Below are positions 6,577 through 13,772 of a stretch of 16,581 nt of DNA, piece after piece (the first letter of the stretch is position 1; the number at the start of each line of letters is the position of its first letter). The stretch is from Clostridia bacterium (lineage in GTDB: Bacteria > Bacillota > Clostridia > DUPQ01), in the NCBI GenBank assembly GCA_030592085.1, contig JAUUZV010000029.1, forward strand, positions 1-16,581. Reading direction: 5' to 3'. Position numbers and translations under genes: made by a program. Below the pieces are notes generated by a model that saw only the letters and a list, made by a program, of their open reading frames with translations, had not been told where the DNA came from and ran no database searches.

Positions 6577-7914
6577 TTAATCCATAATAAAATCAGCAAT
6601 AGCTTCAATTACTCTTGGATCTATATTTAATGCAGAAGAGTACTCTTCTGGAGAGCTTTTTCCAACACCTGCTGTAAATACATGATTAAGTTCCCTATAT
6701 GACTCAAATGAGGCAAGTTCATTATCAGCTAATCCATCAACCCAAATCTGATATTCTTCCATGTCTACTTGATAATCTCGCTCCCCTTGTAATATAAGAA
6801 TAGGTTTTGTAGATTCAGCCATTGTAACAACCGGGTCATAGTTTCTTAAATCAAGCCAATAAGATTTTGGAGCATTTAATAATTCAACAAATGTTTTTTC
6901 ACTATCATATGTCAATTCTTTAATGCTGTCTCGTTGAGTAATATAATTTGCTAATACTGCAGCCTCATCATCTGAAACTTCGCCATCATACAAATTTAGA
7001 TATTCTACTTGATCAATGATTAAATCTTCTAAAGGTGATGCATTTGGTGCTAATAAAATATAACCAGCTGCAGCATCTTGTATAAGTAGTGAAATACGCC
7101 CCATTGCATAACCACCTAAGCTATGACCAACAAAATAAATATTATCTTTGTCTATTCCATCAAGAGATTGTGCAAAGAAAAATGCCATAGCTGCATCATC
7201 AATCGTTTCATCCCACAAAGTAAATCCATCTAAATTGTTAGATATATATTCATTATGTGTAAGAGTTCTCTTATCATATCTTAATACAGCAATATCTCTT
7301 GTATATAGTTCCATAGCAATATCATAATATGGTGTGGTTGCACCAACAACACCATTACGATCTATAGGTCCTGAACCTCCAACAATAATCACAAGTGGAA
7401 CATCATGTTCTACTTCTGGTTGTGTTAATGACCCAAAAATTTCAAATTCAAAGCCAAATGATACTGATAATTCATTAATCTCAGCTGACTCATATGTTTT
7501 ATTAAAAGTATAATTTAACCCTGCGATTCTCATATCATTATCAACATATACCTTCATATTGACATGTATTAAATCAAATTTACATATATATGTTATTACA
7601 CCAAAATCTTCTTCAATTGTCGTAACAACTTCTTCAATCTTATTAAAAAATCCACATCGTGAAATCAATTCTACATATATGCTTTTAGCTAAATCTTCAG
7701 TAAGTGTTAGTTGCATTTTAGGATCTAAATCAGCAGCTACGACTTCGTCATATCGCTCACTAAGTAAATCAAGTACAAATTCTTTTGAAAGTTCCATTAC
7801 TTCATCTGGAAATTCAATATTATTCTCATTTTCTTTAATATCGTCTTTACTAGCACATCCTGCTAAAAGAGATAAAATCAATACAAATAGTATTATTACT
7901 TTAAGGTTTCTCAT
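6577..7914 (-). CDS. Lipoprotein alpha/beta hydrolase with N-terminal DUF3887-like domain
   Basis: A 445-residue predicted lipoprotein: basic start, hydrophobic core and lipobox LLAGC with Cys20. Residues about 36-140 form a small alpha/beta region with repeated 'FVLDLLSERYDEVV' and 'KVYVDNDMRIAGLNY' features, as in the DUF3887 domain that often precedes such hydrolases. The rest is an alpha/beta-hydrolase: IIVGGSGPIDRNG (177-188, oxyanion side), nucleophile GHSLGG (Ser265), likely acid Asp380 in LQGERDYQV and His411 in LNHVF. All three catalytic residues are present, so it should be an active esterase, acyltransferase or peptidase anchored outside the membrane; substrate unknown. Its ATG overlaps the stop of the HIT gene by four bases (ATGA), so the two are translationally coupled. 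A terminator follows. Confidence 0.88.
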   Translation of the reverse strand: MRNLKVIILFVLILSLLAGCASKDDIKENENNIEFPDEVMELSKEFVLDLLSERYDEVVAADLDPKMQLTLTEDLAKSIYVELISRCGFFNKIEEVVTTIEEDFGVITYICKFDLIHVNMKVYVDNDMRIAGLNYTFNKTYESAEINELSVSFGFEFEIFGSLTQPEVEHDVPLVIIVGGSGPIDRNGVVGATTPYYDIAMELYTRDIAVLRYDKRTLTHNEYISNNLDGFTLWDETIDDAAMAFFFAQSLDGIDKDNIYFVGHSLGGYAMGRISLLIQDAAAGYILLAPNASPLEDLIIDQVEYLNLYDGEVSDDEAAVLANYITQRDSIKELTYDSEKTFVELLNAPKSYWLDLRNYDPVVTMAESTKPILILQGERDYQVDMEEYQIWVDGLADNELASFESYRELNHVFTAGVGKSSPEEYSSALNIDPRVIEAIADFIMD

Positions 7915-8252
7915 CGTAAGTTTTCTCCTAGTTTCTCCCCACCTAATAAATGAATGTGTAAATGATTAACACTTTGACCCCCATCAGTTCCACAATTGTT
8001 AATTAATCTATAACCACTTTCATCAATGTTCATTTTTTTTGCTACTTCTTTTGCTGCTAGGAACATTTGTCCCACAATATCAATATTTTCTTTAGTTAAA
8101 TGATTAGCACTTTGTATATGTTCTTTTGTAATAATTAACATATGAACTTGTGCTTGAGGATTAATATCTTCAATGACCAATATTTGTTCATTTTCATAAA
8201 TCTTTTTACTTGGTATATCGCCTTGAACTATTTTGCAAAAAATACAACTCAT
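7911..8252 (-). CDS. HIT-family nucleotide hydrolase/transferase
   Basis: A 113-residue histidine-triad protein of the Hint (PKCI-1) branch, which cleaves purine nucleoside phosphoramidates and related AMP conjugates in the cytoplasm. The N-terminus has the zinc-type CIFCKIVQGDIPSKKIYE (Cys3, Cys6), and the active site is NHLHIHLLGG with His97, His99 and His101, the central nucleophile being His99. Length is typical. The start follows an AAAGGG about 12 bases upstream, a rather long spacing. It sits 32 bases behind the DUF2087 gene and overlaps the hydrolase lipoprotein gene by four bases. HIT genes are often placed in unrelated operons, so co-transcription does not prove a shared pathway. 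Confidence 0.95.
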   Translation of the reverse strand: MSCIFCKIVQGDIPSKKIYENEQILVIEDINPQAQVHMLIITKEHIQSANHLTKENIDIVGQMFLAAKEVAKKMNIDESGYRLINNCGTDGGQSVNHLHIHLLGGEKLGENLR

Positions 8253-8284
8253 TAAATATCATCCCTTTCAATTAATCTATGTTA

Positions 8285-8575
8285 CTATATTTTCTGCAAC
8301 TTTTCAATCCAATAGTGTTTGCAGTCATTAGTTCGACTTAATATCTTATAATCAACTAAATATCGCCTTATGGTTGCAAAATCCGCATAAACATTTTTTA
8401 TTATTTCGTTAACCTGTTTTTCTGTATATACAACATCACTTTCAAACAGCTTAATGAAGTAGGATAATATAATATACTTTTTACGTTCCTTAGAAGGGAA
8501 AACTCTCATTTTCCCTTCCTTAATAAAATTATTAAATACTTTTTCTTGTTCTTCTTTACTATATTTATATATCAT
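8285..8575 (-). CDS. DUF2087 domain protein
   Basis: A 96-residue protein filling a single DUF2087 domain. The signature is RVFPSKERKKYIILSYFIKLFESDVVYTEKQVNEIIKNVYADFATIRRYLVDYKILSR, which predicts a winged-helix-like fold with the family pattern 'YTEKEVNEIL...D.ATLRRYLVDY'. The domain is found alone or fused to MarR/ArsR-type or acetyltransferase domains and is thought to be nucleic-acid-binding; no biochemical role is established that I know of. Its ATG overlaps the stop of the 57-residue DUF5808 gene by one base (TAATG), which implies coupled translation. Within this cluster it might act as a second regulator, which is inference. Confidence 0.88.
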   Translation of the reverse strand: MIYKYSKEEQEKVFNNFIKEGKMRVFPSKERKKYIILSYFIKLFESDVVYTEKQVNEIIKNVYADFATIRRYLVDYKILSRTNDCKHYWIEKLQKI

Positions 8576-8748
8576 TAACTTTTCTTTCTATATTTTTTTA
8601 TTACTAATAGAATCACTAATACTAGTGTAACTCCAGCAATTACCCATGATACAGGATGTCCAAAGTTCAATGTCTGACCAAGACCGCTTGTCTTATCTAC
8701 AAAAATAGCTGGATCATCTGGATTGAAATAAATCAATAAATTATTCAT
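8575..8748 (-). CDS. Small stand-alone DUF5808 membrane protein
   Basis: A 57-residue open frame (MNNLLIYFNPDDPAIFVDKT, then SGLGQTLNFGHPVSW, one membrane helix VIAGVTLVLVILLVI, basic tail KKYRKKS). It repeats the C-terminal part of the upstream protein, where YFNPKDPSIFVHKRFGIGMTLNFGSPIAW precedes the last helix; this is the DUF5808 pattern. The ATG overlaps the stop of the upstream gene by one base, and its stop overlaps the next ATG by one base, both TAATG. Coupling, conserved motif and helix show it is a real gene despite its size. Predicted topology is N-terminal domain outside or inside unresolved. Function unknown, probably partner or duplicate of the larger protein. Confidence 0.85.
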   Translation of the reverse strand: MNNLLIYFNPDDPAIFVDKTSGLGQTLNFGHPVSWVIAGVTLVLVILLVIKKYRKKS

Positions 8749-9842
8749 TATGAACCACTAACTAAGCTAAATATAATAAACCCTATAATTGCTGCAAGTA
8801 TAACCCATGCAATTGGACTACCAAAATTTAATGTCATTCCAATTCCAAAACGTTTATGAACAAATATACTAGGGTCTTTAGGATTGAAATATAGTATTCC
8901 ACCTTTCCAATGTGAATCATCTTCTTTATCAACAACTTGATTTTCTTTTTTATTAGTTTTTAGTCTACTTCCACTTTGTCCTGTATGAATTGCTAATCCG
9001 GCCACCATTAATACAATTAATCCAGTTGATCCTAAAATTAAAGTCATCAAATTACTTCCATAATCAGATACACCGATTATTGTTAATTGTATCATAGTAA
9101 AAATACCTATTAAAATTAAACCCATTAAATAAGTTGCAATTGACCATAAGTATCTAAATTTACTTTCTTGTTTAAAAGATAATTTTTCTCTTGATACACC
9201 TGATACTTTTTTCGCTTTTTTCATAGTGTAATTAATACCCATAAACATAAGAGCTAAAAATGTCATTGTTATAGGCATTAGTAAAATAGTCATATAGGAC
9301 TTATCTGAAAACCCATCAGCAATTCCTGTCGCATCAAAATGTGTTGCAATTTGCTCTGGTAGTTCAGGATACTTATTAATAGAAACAACTACTAAAATCA
9401 TAATAATAACTAAGTACAATAAATACCACATCATTTTTACAACCTTAAATTCTTTTCCTTCATCTGTATCAATTGTTTGTACAGTTGATTCAACAAATTC
9501 ATATTTGCTTTTCACCTCCTTAACTGCTTTGTGTGCCTTAAAATATATAAGATATGTAATGACTATCTGAATTATAAGAAGCCCAGCATAAACAAGTGTA
9601 GCTGTCATTACCTCAAGTGTAAATATAACTCCTATATAAATAGCCATAGTGGTTATCCAAACAATAAAAGCTGATGTTTTGTATCGTTTTTTTATATCAT
9701 TAATTAAATTATCACTTAAAATTTCATCATTTAAAGTTACACCAAATAGTAAGTATTTATTCATTAGATTTGGCATGAATAAATATAATGCTCCAATAAT
9801 CACAAAAATAAATAAATTAAATCCATGTAATAAAAAGTCCAT
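8748..9842 (-). CDS. DUF1648/DUF5808 integral membrane protein
   Basis: A 364-residue protein with about eight hydrophobic segments. The start at 9842 is taken because GGAGG lies eight bases upstream, inside the end of the GntR gene, one base after its stop. A further-upstream ATG would overlap that gene by 68 bases. Residues about 143-190 carry the DUF1648 pattern YPELPEQIATHFDATGIADGFSDKSY, shared with SdpI-type immunity proteins and regulators of envelope stress. Residues 316-345 carry DUF5808 (YFNPKDPSIFVHKRFGIGMTLNFG), followed by a final helix. Pairing of a YtrA-type GntR with a DUF1648 protein is common in Bacillota. A role in sensing or resisting membrane-active agents is plausible by analogy with SdpI, but the SdpI catalytic or immunity mechanism cannot be read here. 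Confidence 0.88.
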   Translation of the reverse strand: MDFLLHGFNLFIFVIIGALYLFMPNLMNKYLLFGVTLNDEILSDNLINDIKKRYKTSAFIVWITTMAIYIGVIFTLEVMTATLVYAGLLIIQIVITYLIYFKAHKAVKEVKSKYEFVESTVQTIDTDEGKEFKVVKMMWYLLYLVIIMILVVVSINKYPELPEQIATHFDATGIADGFSDKSYMTILLMPITMTFLALMFMGINYTMKKAKKVSGVSREKLSFKQESKFRYLWSIATYLMGLILIGIFTMIQLTIIGVSDYGSNLMTLILGSTGLIVLMVAGLAIHTGQSGSRLKTNKKENQVVDKEDDSHWKGGILYFNPKDPSIFVHKRFGIGMTLNFGSPIAWVILAAIIGFIIFSLVSGS

Positions 9843-9843
9843 A

Positions 9844-10227
9844 TTATTTTCCTCCAATTTCGTCAAATAACTGATTTGCTTTATGCATAAACTGATCTTT
9901 TTCGTAACCATTACATAAACCTTCAGCTATTAATTCTGTCATTTTTTTATCAAATATTTTTCCATAGTCATCATCTCTACTAATTAGTGCTTCCTCACTT
10001 ACTTTTACTCCCTTGCTTCTATTAATAATGATAATTCCCTCTTCTTTTAACATTGCATATGCTTTTGATACAGTATGCATATTAATTCCCAATTCAGAAG
10101 CTAATCCTCGTACAGATGGTAAGTCTTCTCCTGGAACCAAATAACCTCTGGCAATTCCGTACTTTATTTGATTAGATAATTGAGAATACAAGGTTTCTCC
10201 ACTATTCACATCAATTCTGAGTAACAT
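9844..10227 (-). CDS. GntR-family regulator, YtrA type
   Basis: A 127-residue regulator. The winged HTH is residues about 10-75: LYSQLSNQIKYGIARGYLVPGEDLPSVRGLASELGINMHTVSKAYAMLKEEGIIIINRSKGVKV. A short C-terminal helical dimerisation tail (about 80-127) identifies the YtrA subfamily, which lacks a large ligand domain. The start follows AAAGGAG. It is the first gene of the minus-strand cluster and lies directly behind a promoter whose -10 is covered by a palindrome, so autorepression of the whole cluster is expected. YtrA-type regulators often respond to cell-wall or membrane antibiotics and usually control ABC transporters; here no ABC genes follow, only membrane DUF proteins. Confidence 0.93.
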   Translation of the reverse strand: MLLRIDVNSGETLYSQLSNQIKYGIARGYLVPGEDLPSVRGLASELGINMHTVSKAYAMLKEEGIIIINRSKGVKVSEEALISRDDDYGKIFDKKMTELIAEGLCNGYEKDQFMHKANQLFDEIGGK

Positions 10228-10242
10228 TCCATCACTCCTTTC

Positions 10243-10269
10243 AACTGTTATATTGTTATTATAACAGTT
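10243..10269. promoter_or_regulatory. GntR operator palindrome
   Basis: Arms of 10 bases match perfectly: AACTGTTATA at 10243-10252 and TATAACAGTT at 10260-10269, separated by 7 bases. It covers the -10 hexamer (10258-10263) of the promoter for the GntR gene. A direct copy of the half-site (ACTGTT on the minus strand) lies next to the right arm near 10272-10277. Position and symmetry fit binding by the YtrA-type dimer encoded immediately downstream. Confidence 0.8.
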
Positions 10270-10285
10270 AGAACAGTAATGTCAA
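10258..10285 (-). promoter_or_regulatory. Promoter of the GntR cluster
   Basis: On the minus strand a perfect TTGACA (10285-10280) is followed after 16 bases by a perfect TATAAT (10263-10258). It is a very strong promoter with the operator across its -10, a typical design for a steric repressor. Confidence 0.88.
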
Positions 10286-10325
10286 CATTTTTTATATTAT
10301 TCTTTTTACATAATCCTTCTGATGT

Positions 10326-10331
10326 TATAAT
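10326..10331 (+). promoter_or_regulatory. Probable -10 of the URO-D-like gene
   Basis: TATAAT at 10326-10331, 33 bases before the ATG. The best -35 is TTTACA (10305-10310) with a short 15-base spacer. It lies outside the GntR palindrome, so control of this divergent gene by the same repressor is uncertain. Confidence 0.4.
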
Positions 10332-10364
10332 GATTTAGAATCAAATTGTAGAAAAAGGTGTTAT

Positions 10365-11363
10365 ATGGATAAAAGAGAACTTGTCTATTCAGCAATAAAT
10401 CATATAGAAACTCCAAAAGTGCCATATGGTATTTCTTTTACATCTGCTGCAATGGATAAATATAAAGATAATTTAGAAATAGATTTTTTTGATAGTGAAC
10501 TTAAAGCTGCCGTTAAAGAAGAATTTCTCACATTTAGAGAAGCTTTAAATATTGGTATGGGTAATCATGTAGTTTCTTTATCTATTCCATGGTGGAATTG
10601 GCTTGATTTAGATAAAGAATATTACACTTCATATGAACCACCATCATACCTTCCAAAAACAATTGATACAGGTAATTATAAAGCATTTGAAGAAAAAACT
10701 AAATTTTTCCAAGATAAAGGTCATTATGTACTTGGTGTAGCATATGGTAGTCATTTTGAAAAAGCAAATTTTTGTAGAGGGATTGAAAATTTTCTAGCAG
10801 ATCTTGTAGGATACCCTGATTATTCGAAAAAACTCCTAGATTACATTATTCAAAAAAACTTAATAAAGTTAGAAAACATTGTAAACTATTCTCTAGATGG
10901 TATTTTGCTTGGTAGTGATTGGGGTTCACAACAATCCATGTTAATGTCACCATCTGTTTGGAGAAACTTAATAAAACCTGGAGAACTTAAAGAGTATGAT
11001 ATTATAAAAAGTGCAAAGAAACATATTTGGATTCATTCATGTGGAAATATTGATGCAATAATTCCTGATCTTATAGAAATGGGTGTTGATGTATTAAATC
11101 CTTTACAACCTGAAGTTATGGATATTTATAAAATAAAAAAACAGTATGGAAATAAACTTACTTTTTGGGGTGGAATCACTACACAGAGAATTCTTCCTTT
11201 TGGAACACCTGATGAAGTAACTAATGAAACAAATAATGTTATAAGTAAAATGAGTAAAAATGGTGGTTATATTACAGCTCCTTCTCAAGATTTCCAAGTA
11301 GATGTACCATATGAAAATATTATAGCTCTATTAGAGGAAGCAAAGAGTTATACAAAAATATAA
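10365..11363 (+). CDS. URO-D/MtaA-type methyltransferase-like protein
   Basis: A 332-residue TIM-barrel protein of the uroporphyrinogen-decarboxylase superfamily, in the branch of cobamide-dependent methyltransferases rather than HemE. Visible motifs are ILLGSDWGSQQSMLMSP (180-196), the metal-type WIHSCGNID (His224, Cys226), VDVLNPLQPEVMD (241-253) and FWGGITTQRILPFGTPDEV (267-285). The N-terminal arginine-rich 'RQAGRY' motif essential to HemE is missing, so haem synthesis is ruled out. Related proteins move methyl groups between a substrate, corrinoid and coenzyme M or tetrahydrofolate, but no corrinoid protein or reactivator gene lies nearby. The start has AAAGGTG upstream and is divergent from the GntR cluster. 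Substrate unknown. It ends 35 bases before the convergent fic gene. Confidence 0.85.
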   Translation: MDKRELVYSAINHIETPKVPYGISFTSAAMDKYKDNLEIDFFDSELKAAVKEEFLTFREALNIGMGNHVVSLSIPWWNWLDLDKEYYTSYEPPSYLPKTIDTGNYKAFEEKTKFFQDKGHYVLGVAYGSHFEKANFCRGIENFLADLVGYPDYSKKLLDYIIQKNLIKLENIVNYSLDGILLGSDWGSQQSMLMSPSVWRNLIKPGELKEYDIIKSAKKHIWIHSCGNIDAIIPDLIEMGVDVLNPLQPEVMDIYKIKKQYGNKLTFWGGITTQRILPFGTPDEVTNETNNVISKMSKNGGYITAPSQDFQVDVPYENIIALLEEAKSYTKI

Positions 11364-11399
11364 TTAAAGTAATTTAGTAATCATTTTATATTTAATTAT
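11360..11399. terminator. Weak AT-only inverted repeat between convergent genes
   Basis: Arms ATAATTAAA (11360-11368) and TTTAATTAT (11391-11399) pair perfectly around a 22-base loop in the short gap between the URO-D-like and fic genes. It has no G-C pairs, so it would be a weak bidirectional terminator at best. Confidence 0.25.
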
Positions 11400-12472
11400 C
11401 AGTTAGAATCTCCTCTCACTAAATCAAACAACACTTTATTTTGATAAATTCTTTCTTTCCCGATCTTCTCAGAAATTAAAAACCCTTCTTTTTCAAGTGT
11501 ATTAAGATAAGTAACAGCTGTTCTTCGTGAGATTCCTAAACCTTTTTCAAAATATTTTATTTTTGTATAAAACTCATAAAACATTAAATCAATCAGTTCT
11601 TTTGAATATAACTTAGGTAAACGTTCTTTAATATCATTAGTCATTTTACTAACTTCATTATTAATACTTTTTACAAGTTTTAAAGTACTATATGATGTCT
11701 CTTCTATTCCTTTTAAAATATAGATAATCCATTCTTCCCAATTTTCTTTTATCCTAACCTCATTTAGTAGTCTATAATAGTCATCTTTGTTTTTAATAAT
11801 ATAACTACTTAAATATAATAGTGGGCTATCAAGTAAATCTTTTAATACTAAATAAAGCACATTGATAACTCTACCTGTTCTACCATTACCATCATAAAAT
11901 GGATGTATACTTTCAAATTGATAATGTATCACTGCTAACTTTATTAATGGATCAATTGAATCATAATCTTCATTTATATACTTTTCAAGATTACTCATTA
12001 AATCTCTAATTTCTCTTTCACCACTTGGTGGAGTATAAATAGTTTCTCCTGTATATTCATTTCTAAGTATTGTTCCTGGTAATTTTCTGATACCACCATG
12101 ATCATTTTCGATCTGTTTTTGTATATCAATAATAATATTTGTAGTTAATATTTTATTTGCTCTTATTTTTTCATAACCATACCATAAGGCGCTTTTGTAA
12201 TTGACAACTTCTTTAGCAGCAGGATTATTATAATTAATACTACTCATTTTTCTATAAAGTTCATCATGTGTAGTAATATTATTTTCAATAGCAGAACTGT
12301 CTTTAGCTTCTTTAATAAAGATTGCATTAAGTAAAATATTCTTATTTGGTATTGTATCTGAATAGCCCTTTAATTCTGCTAAAGCTTTATTTGCTTTAAC
12401 AAGAGCTTTCAATATTGTTTTAGTTTCTATATCAAAATTTGGTGGTAATATAGGTAATTTATTAGTATTCAT
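11399..12472 (-). CDS. Fic-family protein with N-terminal inhibitory helix and C-terminal winged helix
   Basis: A 357-residue Fic protein, an enzyme class that usually moves AMP from ATP to a hydroxyl side chain of a target protein. The complete active-site motif is HPFYDGNGRTGR (190-201, catalytic His190). An inhibitory helix motif SSAIENN (59-65, Ser59...Glu63-Asn64) lies N-terminal, matching the (S/T)xxxE(G/N) of class II Fic proteins that hold themselves inactive. Residues about 290-350 form a winged helix (GLGISRRTAVTYLNTLEKEGFLISEKIG), suggesting DNA binding. The SD is AAGGAG. It is monocistronic with its own promoter. No antitoxin gene is adjacent, in line with built-in inhibition. Target unknown; the winged helix could bind the repeats in its own promoter. 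Confidence 0.94.
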   Translation of the reverse strand: MNTNKLPILPPNFDIETKTILKALVKANKALAELKGYSDTIPNKNILLNAIFIKEAKDSSAIENNITTHDELYRKMSSINYNNPAAKEVVNYKSALWYGYEKIRANKILTTNIIIDIQKQIENDHGGIRKLPGTILRNEYTGETIYTPPSGEREIRDLMSNLEKYINEDYDSIDPLIKLAVIHYQFESIHPFYDGNGRTGRVINVLYLVLKDLLDSPLLYLSSYIIKNKDDYYRLLNEVRIKENWEEWIIYILKGIEETSYSTLKLVKSINNEVSKMTNDIKERLPKLYSKELIDLMFYEFYTKIKYFEKGLGISRRTAVTYLNTLEKEGFLISEKIGKERIYQNKVLFDLVRGDSN

Positions 12473-12485
12473 TACACATTCTCCT

Positions 12486-12538
12486 TACACACGTGCAATA
12501 TATCATCATTTTTTGCATACGTCAAGAGAACGTGTGCA
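12486..12538. promoter_or_regulatory. Repeated TGCAYACGT-type operator motifs at the fic promoter
   Basis: Three related 9-base motifs surround the promoter: TACACACGT (12486-12494), TGCATACGT (12514-12522) and the inverted ACGTGTGCA (12530-12538). The last two form an inverted repeat with one mismatch around the -35. GTGCAATAT also occurs twice (12493-12501 and 12534-12542), 41 bases apart, about four helical turns. Such an arrangement suggests cooperative binding of a regulator. Confidence 0.55.
12497..12525 (-). promoter_or_regulatory. Promoter of the fic gene
   Basis: On the minus strand TTGACG (12525-12520), 17 bases, TATATT (12502-12497), about 25 bases before the ATG. Operator-like repeats overlap both hexamers. 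Confidence 0.75.
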
Positions 12539-12591
12539 ATATTTTGCCTTTATTTGCCTATATCTTCTATTTTTACAAATCCCTCATAAAT

Positions 12592-12627
12592 AAAAACATT
12601 TTTTAATATTAAGATAATAATGTTTTT
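12592..12627 (-). terminator. Possible AT-rich terminator after the WG-repeat lipoprotein gene
   Basis: A 9-bp stem AAAAACATT (12592-12600) with AATGTTTTT (12619-12627) around an 18-base loop, with T-rich flanks on both strands. Low G-C content makes it weak, but it is placed 15 bases after the stop at 12642. Confidence 0.4.
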
Positions 12628-12641
12628 TTAAGTAACGTCAA

Positions 12642-13772
12642 TTAAAAAAACATACCTAATTCTTTATATTTAATACTAATAATTACATTACCATCCATAT
12701 CAATCATACCGTATCTGTTCCACTTTTCAACTACTACCGTATTAAATCCTGTCCTTGAAACATTAGTGTATTTTATATCAATAACAATTTCATTTTCTTT
12801 ATTAATAAATCCCCAATTCTCTCCCACTTTTATAGCAGCAACTCCATTTCCAAATGAAGTTGCATAATCATATATTGGTTCAATAATTAAAGTACCAGTT
12901 TCATCAATATATCCCCATAAACCATCAATCTTCACAGCTGCAATATTTTCAGAGAATTTACTACCCTTATCATAGTTAAACGAAATAACCACATCACCAG
13001 CTTTATCAATATATCCATATTTATCATCAATTTTTACTAAGGCTAATCCATTACTAAAAAAACTAGTTAAAGCATCATATTTATAATCAATTATTAAATT
13101 CTCATAAATATCCATTAATCCATATTTTTCATTAAGTTTTGCTACGATTAATCCATCGTTTAGTTTAGATAATCTTTGGTATTTTGGCTCAATAAGCACA
13201 TCTCCGTTTTCATTAATAATTCCCCATTTATCGTCTAGGGTAACTGTTGCATATCCGTTTTCAAATTTTGATATATTATCATATTTATAAGAAACAACTA
13301 ATTCATTATTTAAATTAACTATGCCACATCTTCCATCTAACTCTACTTTAAATAGTTTATCGCTAAGCACATCAACCCAATTATATTCAAATGGAATAAT
13401 TTCTAATCCATTCTCATCAATAATTCCACAATTACGCCAATTAAATATATCATTTTCGTTAGTTTTCTTAGCTGCAGCGTATCCCAATTCAAATAAACCA
13501 ACGAAATCATAGATAAAATCTATTACAATTTCACCATTTCTATTAATATATCCATACTTTCCATCTTTAGAAGCTCCAATGAGATTATCATTATTTGCAA
13601 TAGATATAGAATCAAATTCTGGAGAAAGTATTTTTTCACCATACTCATTTATTAGACCATATTTATTAAATCTCTTAAAAGAAGCAATATTTGTTGTATC
13701 ATATGTGCTTTTGTTACACCCAGATAATAATATGCTTAGCATCATTAAAATAATTACTATTTTTTTCATCAT
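12642..13772 (-). CDS. WG-repeat lipoprotein
   Basis: A 376-residue predicted lipoprotein: MMKKIVIILMMLSILLSGC with lipobox Cys19. The mature part is ten WG (KWG-type) repeats of about 32-36 residues, each with the pattern (K/R/N)(W/Y/C)G(Y/I/L)I(D/N)..G..(I/V)I...YD. Examples are KYGYINRNGEIVIDFIYDF, KWGIINENGDVLIEPKYQ and LWGYIDETGTLIIEPIYDY. The last repeat stops just before the C-terminus, so the protein is complete. WG repeats are thought to form open beta-structured binding surfaces outside the cell, and the ligand is unknown. The SD GGGGAG serves either of two adjacent ATGs; the first is used here. It begins 35 bases after the alaS stop with no terminator between, so it may share the alaS transcript. 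Confidence 0.92.
   Translation of the reverse strand: MMKKIVIILMMLSILLSGCNKSTYDTTNIASFKRFNKYGLINEYGEKILSPEFDSISIANNDNLIGASKDGKYGYINRNGEIVIDFIYDFVGLFELGYAAAKKTNENDIFNWRNCGIIDENGLEIIPFEYNWVDVLSDKLFKVELDGRCGIVNLNNELVVSYKYDNISKFENGYATVTLDDKWGIINENGDVLIEPKYQRLSKLNDGLIVAKLNEKYGLMDIYENLIIDYKYDALTSFFSNGLALVKIDDKYGYIDKAGDVVISFNYDKGSKFSENIAAVKIDGLWGYIDETGTLIIEPIYDYATSFGNGVAAIKVGENWGFINKENEIVIDIKYTNVSRTGFNTVVVEKWNRYGMIDMDGNVIISIKYKELGMFF

Noticed and set aside
7559..7969. Plus-strand 136-residue frame opposite the lipoprotein hydrolase
   Set aside because: Complement of a well-supported gene with a lipobox; no SD, serine-rich shadow composition.
9843..9911. Longer start for the DUF1648 protein inside the GntR gene
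   Set aside because: No SD, a basic non-family N-terminus and a long overlap; the ATG at 9842 has GGAGG at good spacing.
10365..11363. HemE, true uroporphyrinogen decarboxylase
   Set aside because: The essential N-terminal arginine/RQAGRY region is absent and the HSCG metal motif points to the methyltransferase branch.
11399..12472. Fic-antitoxin (FicTA/Doc-Phd) module
   Set aside because: No small antitoxin gene is adjacent, and the inhibitory motif is already inside the protein.
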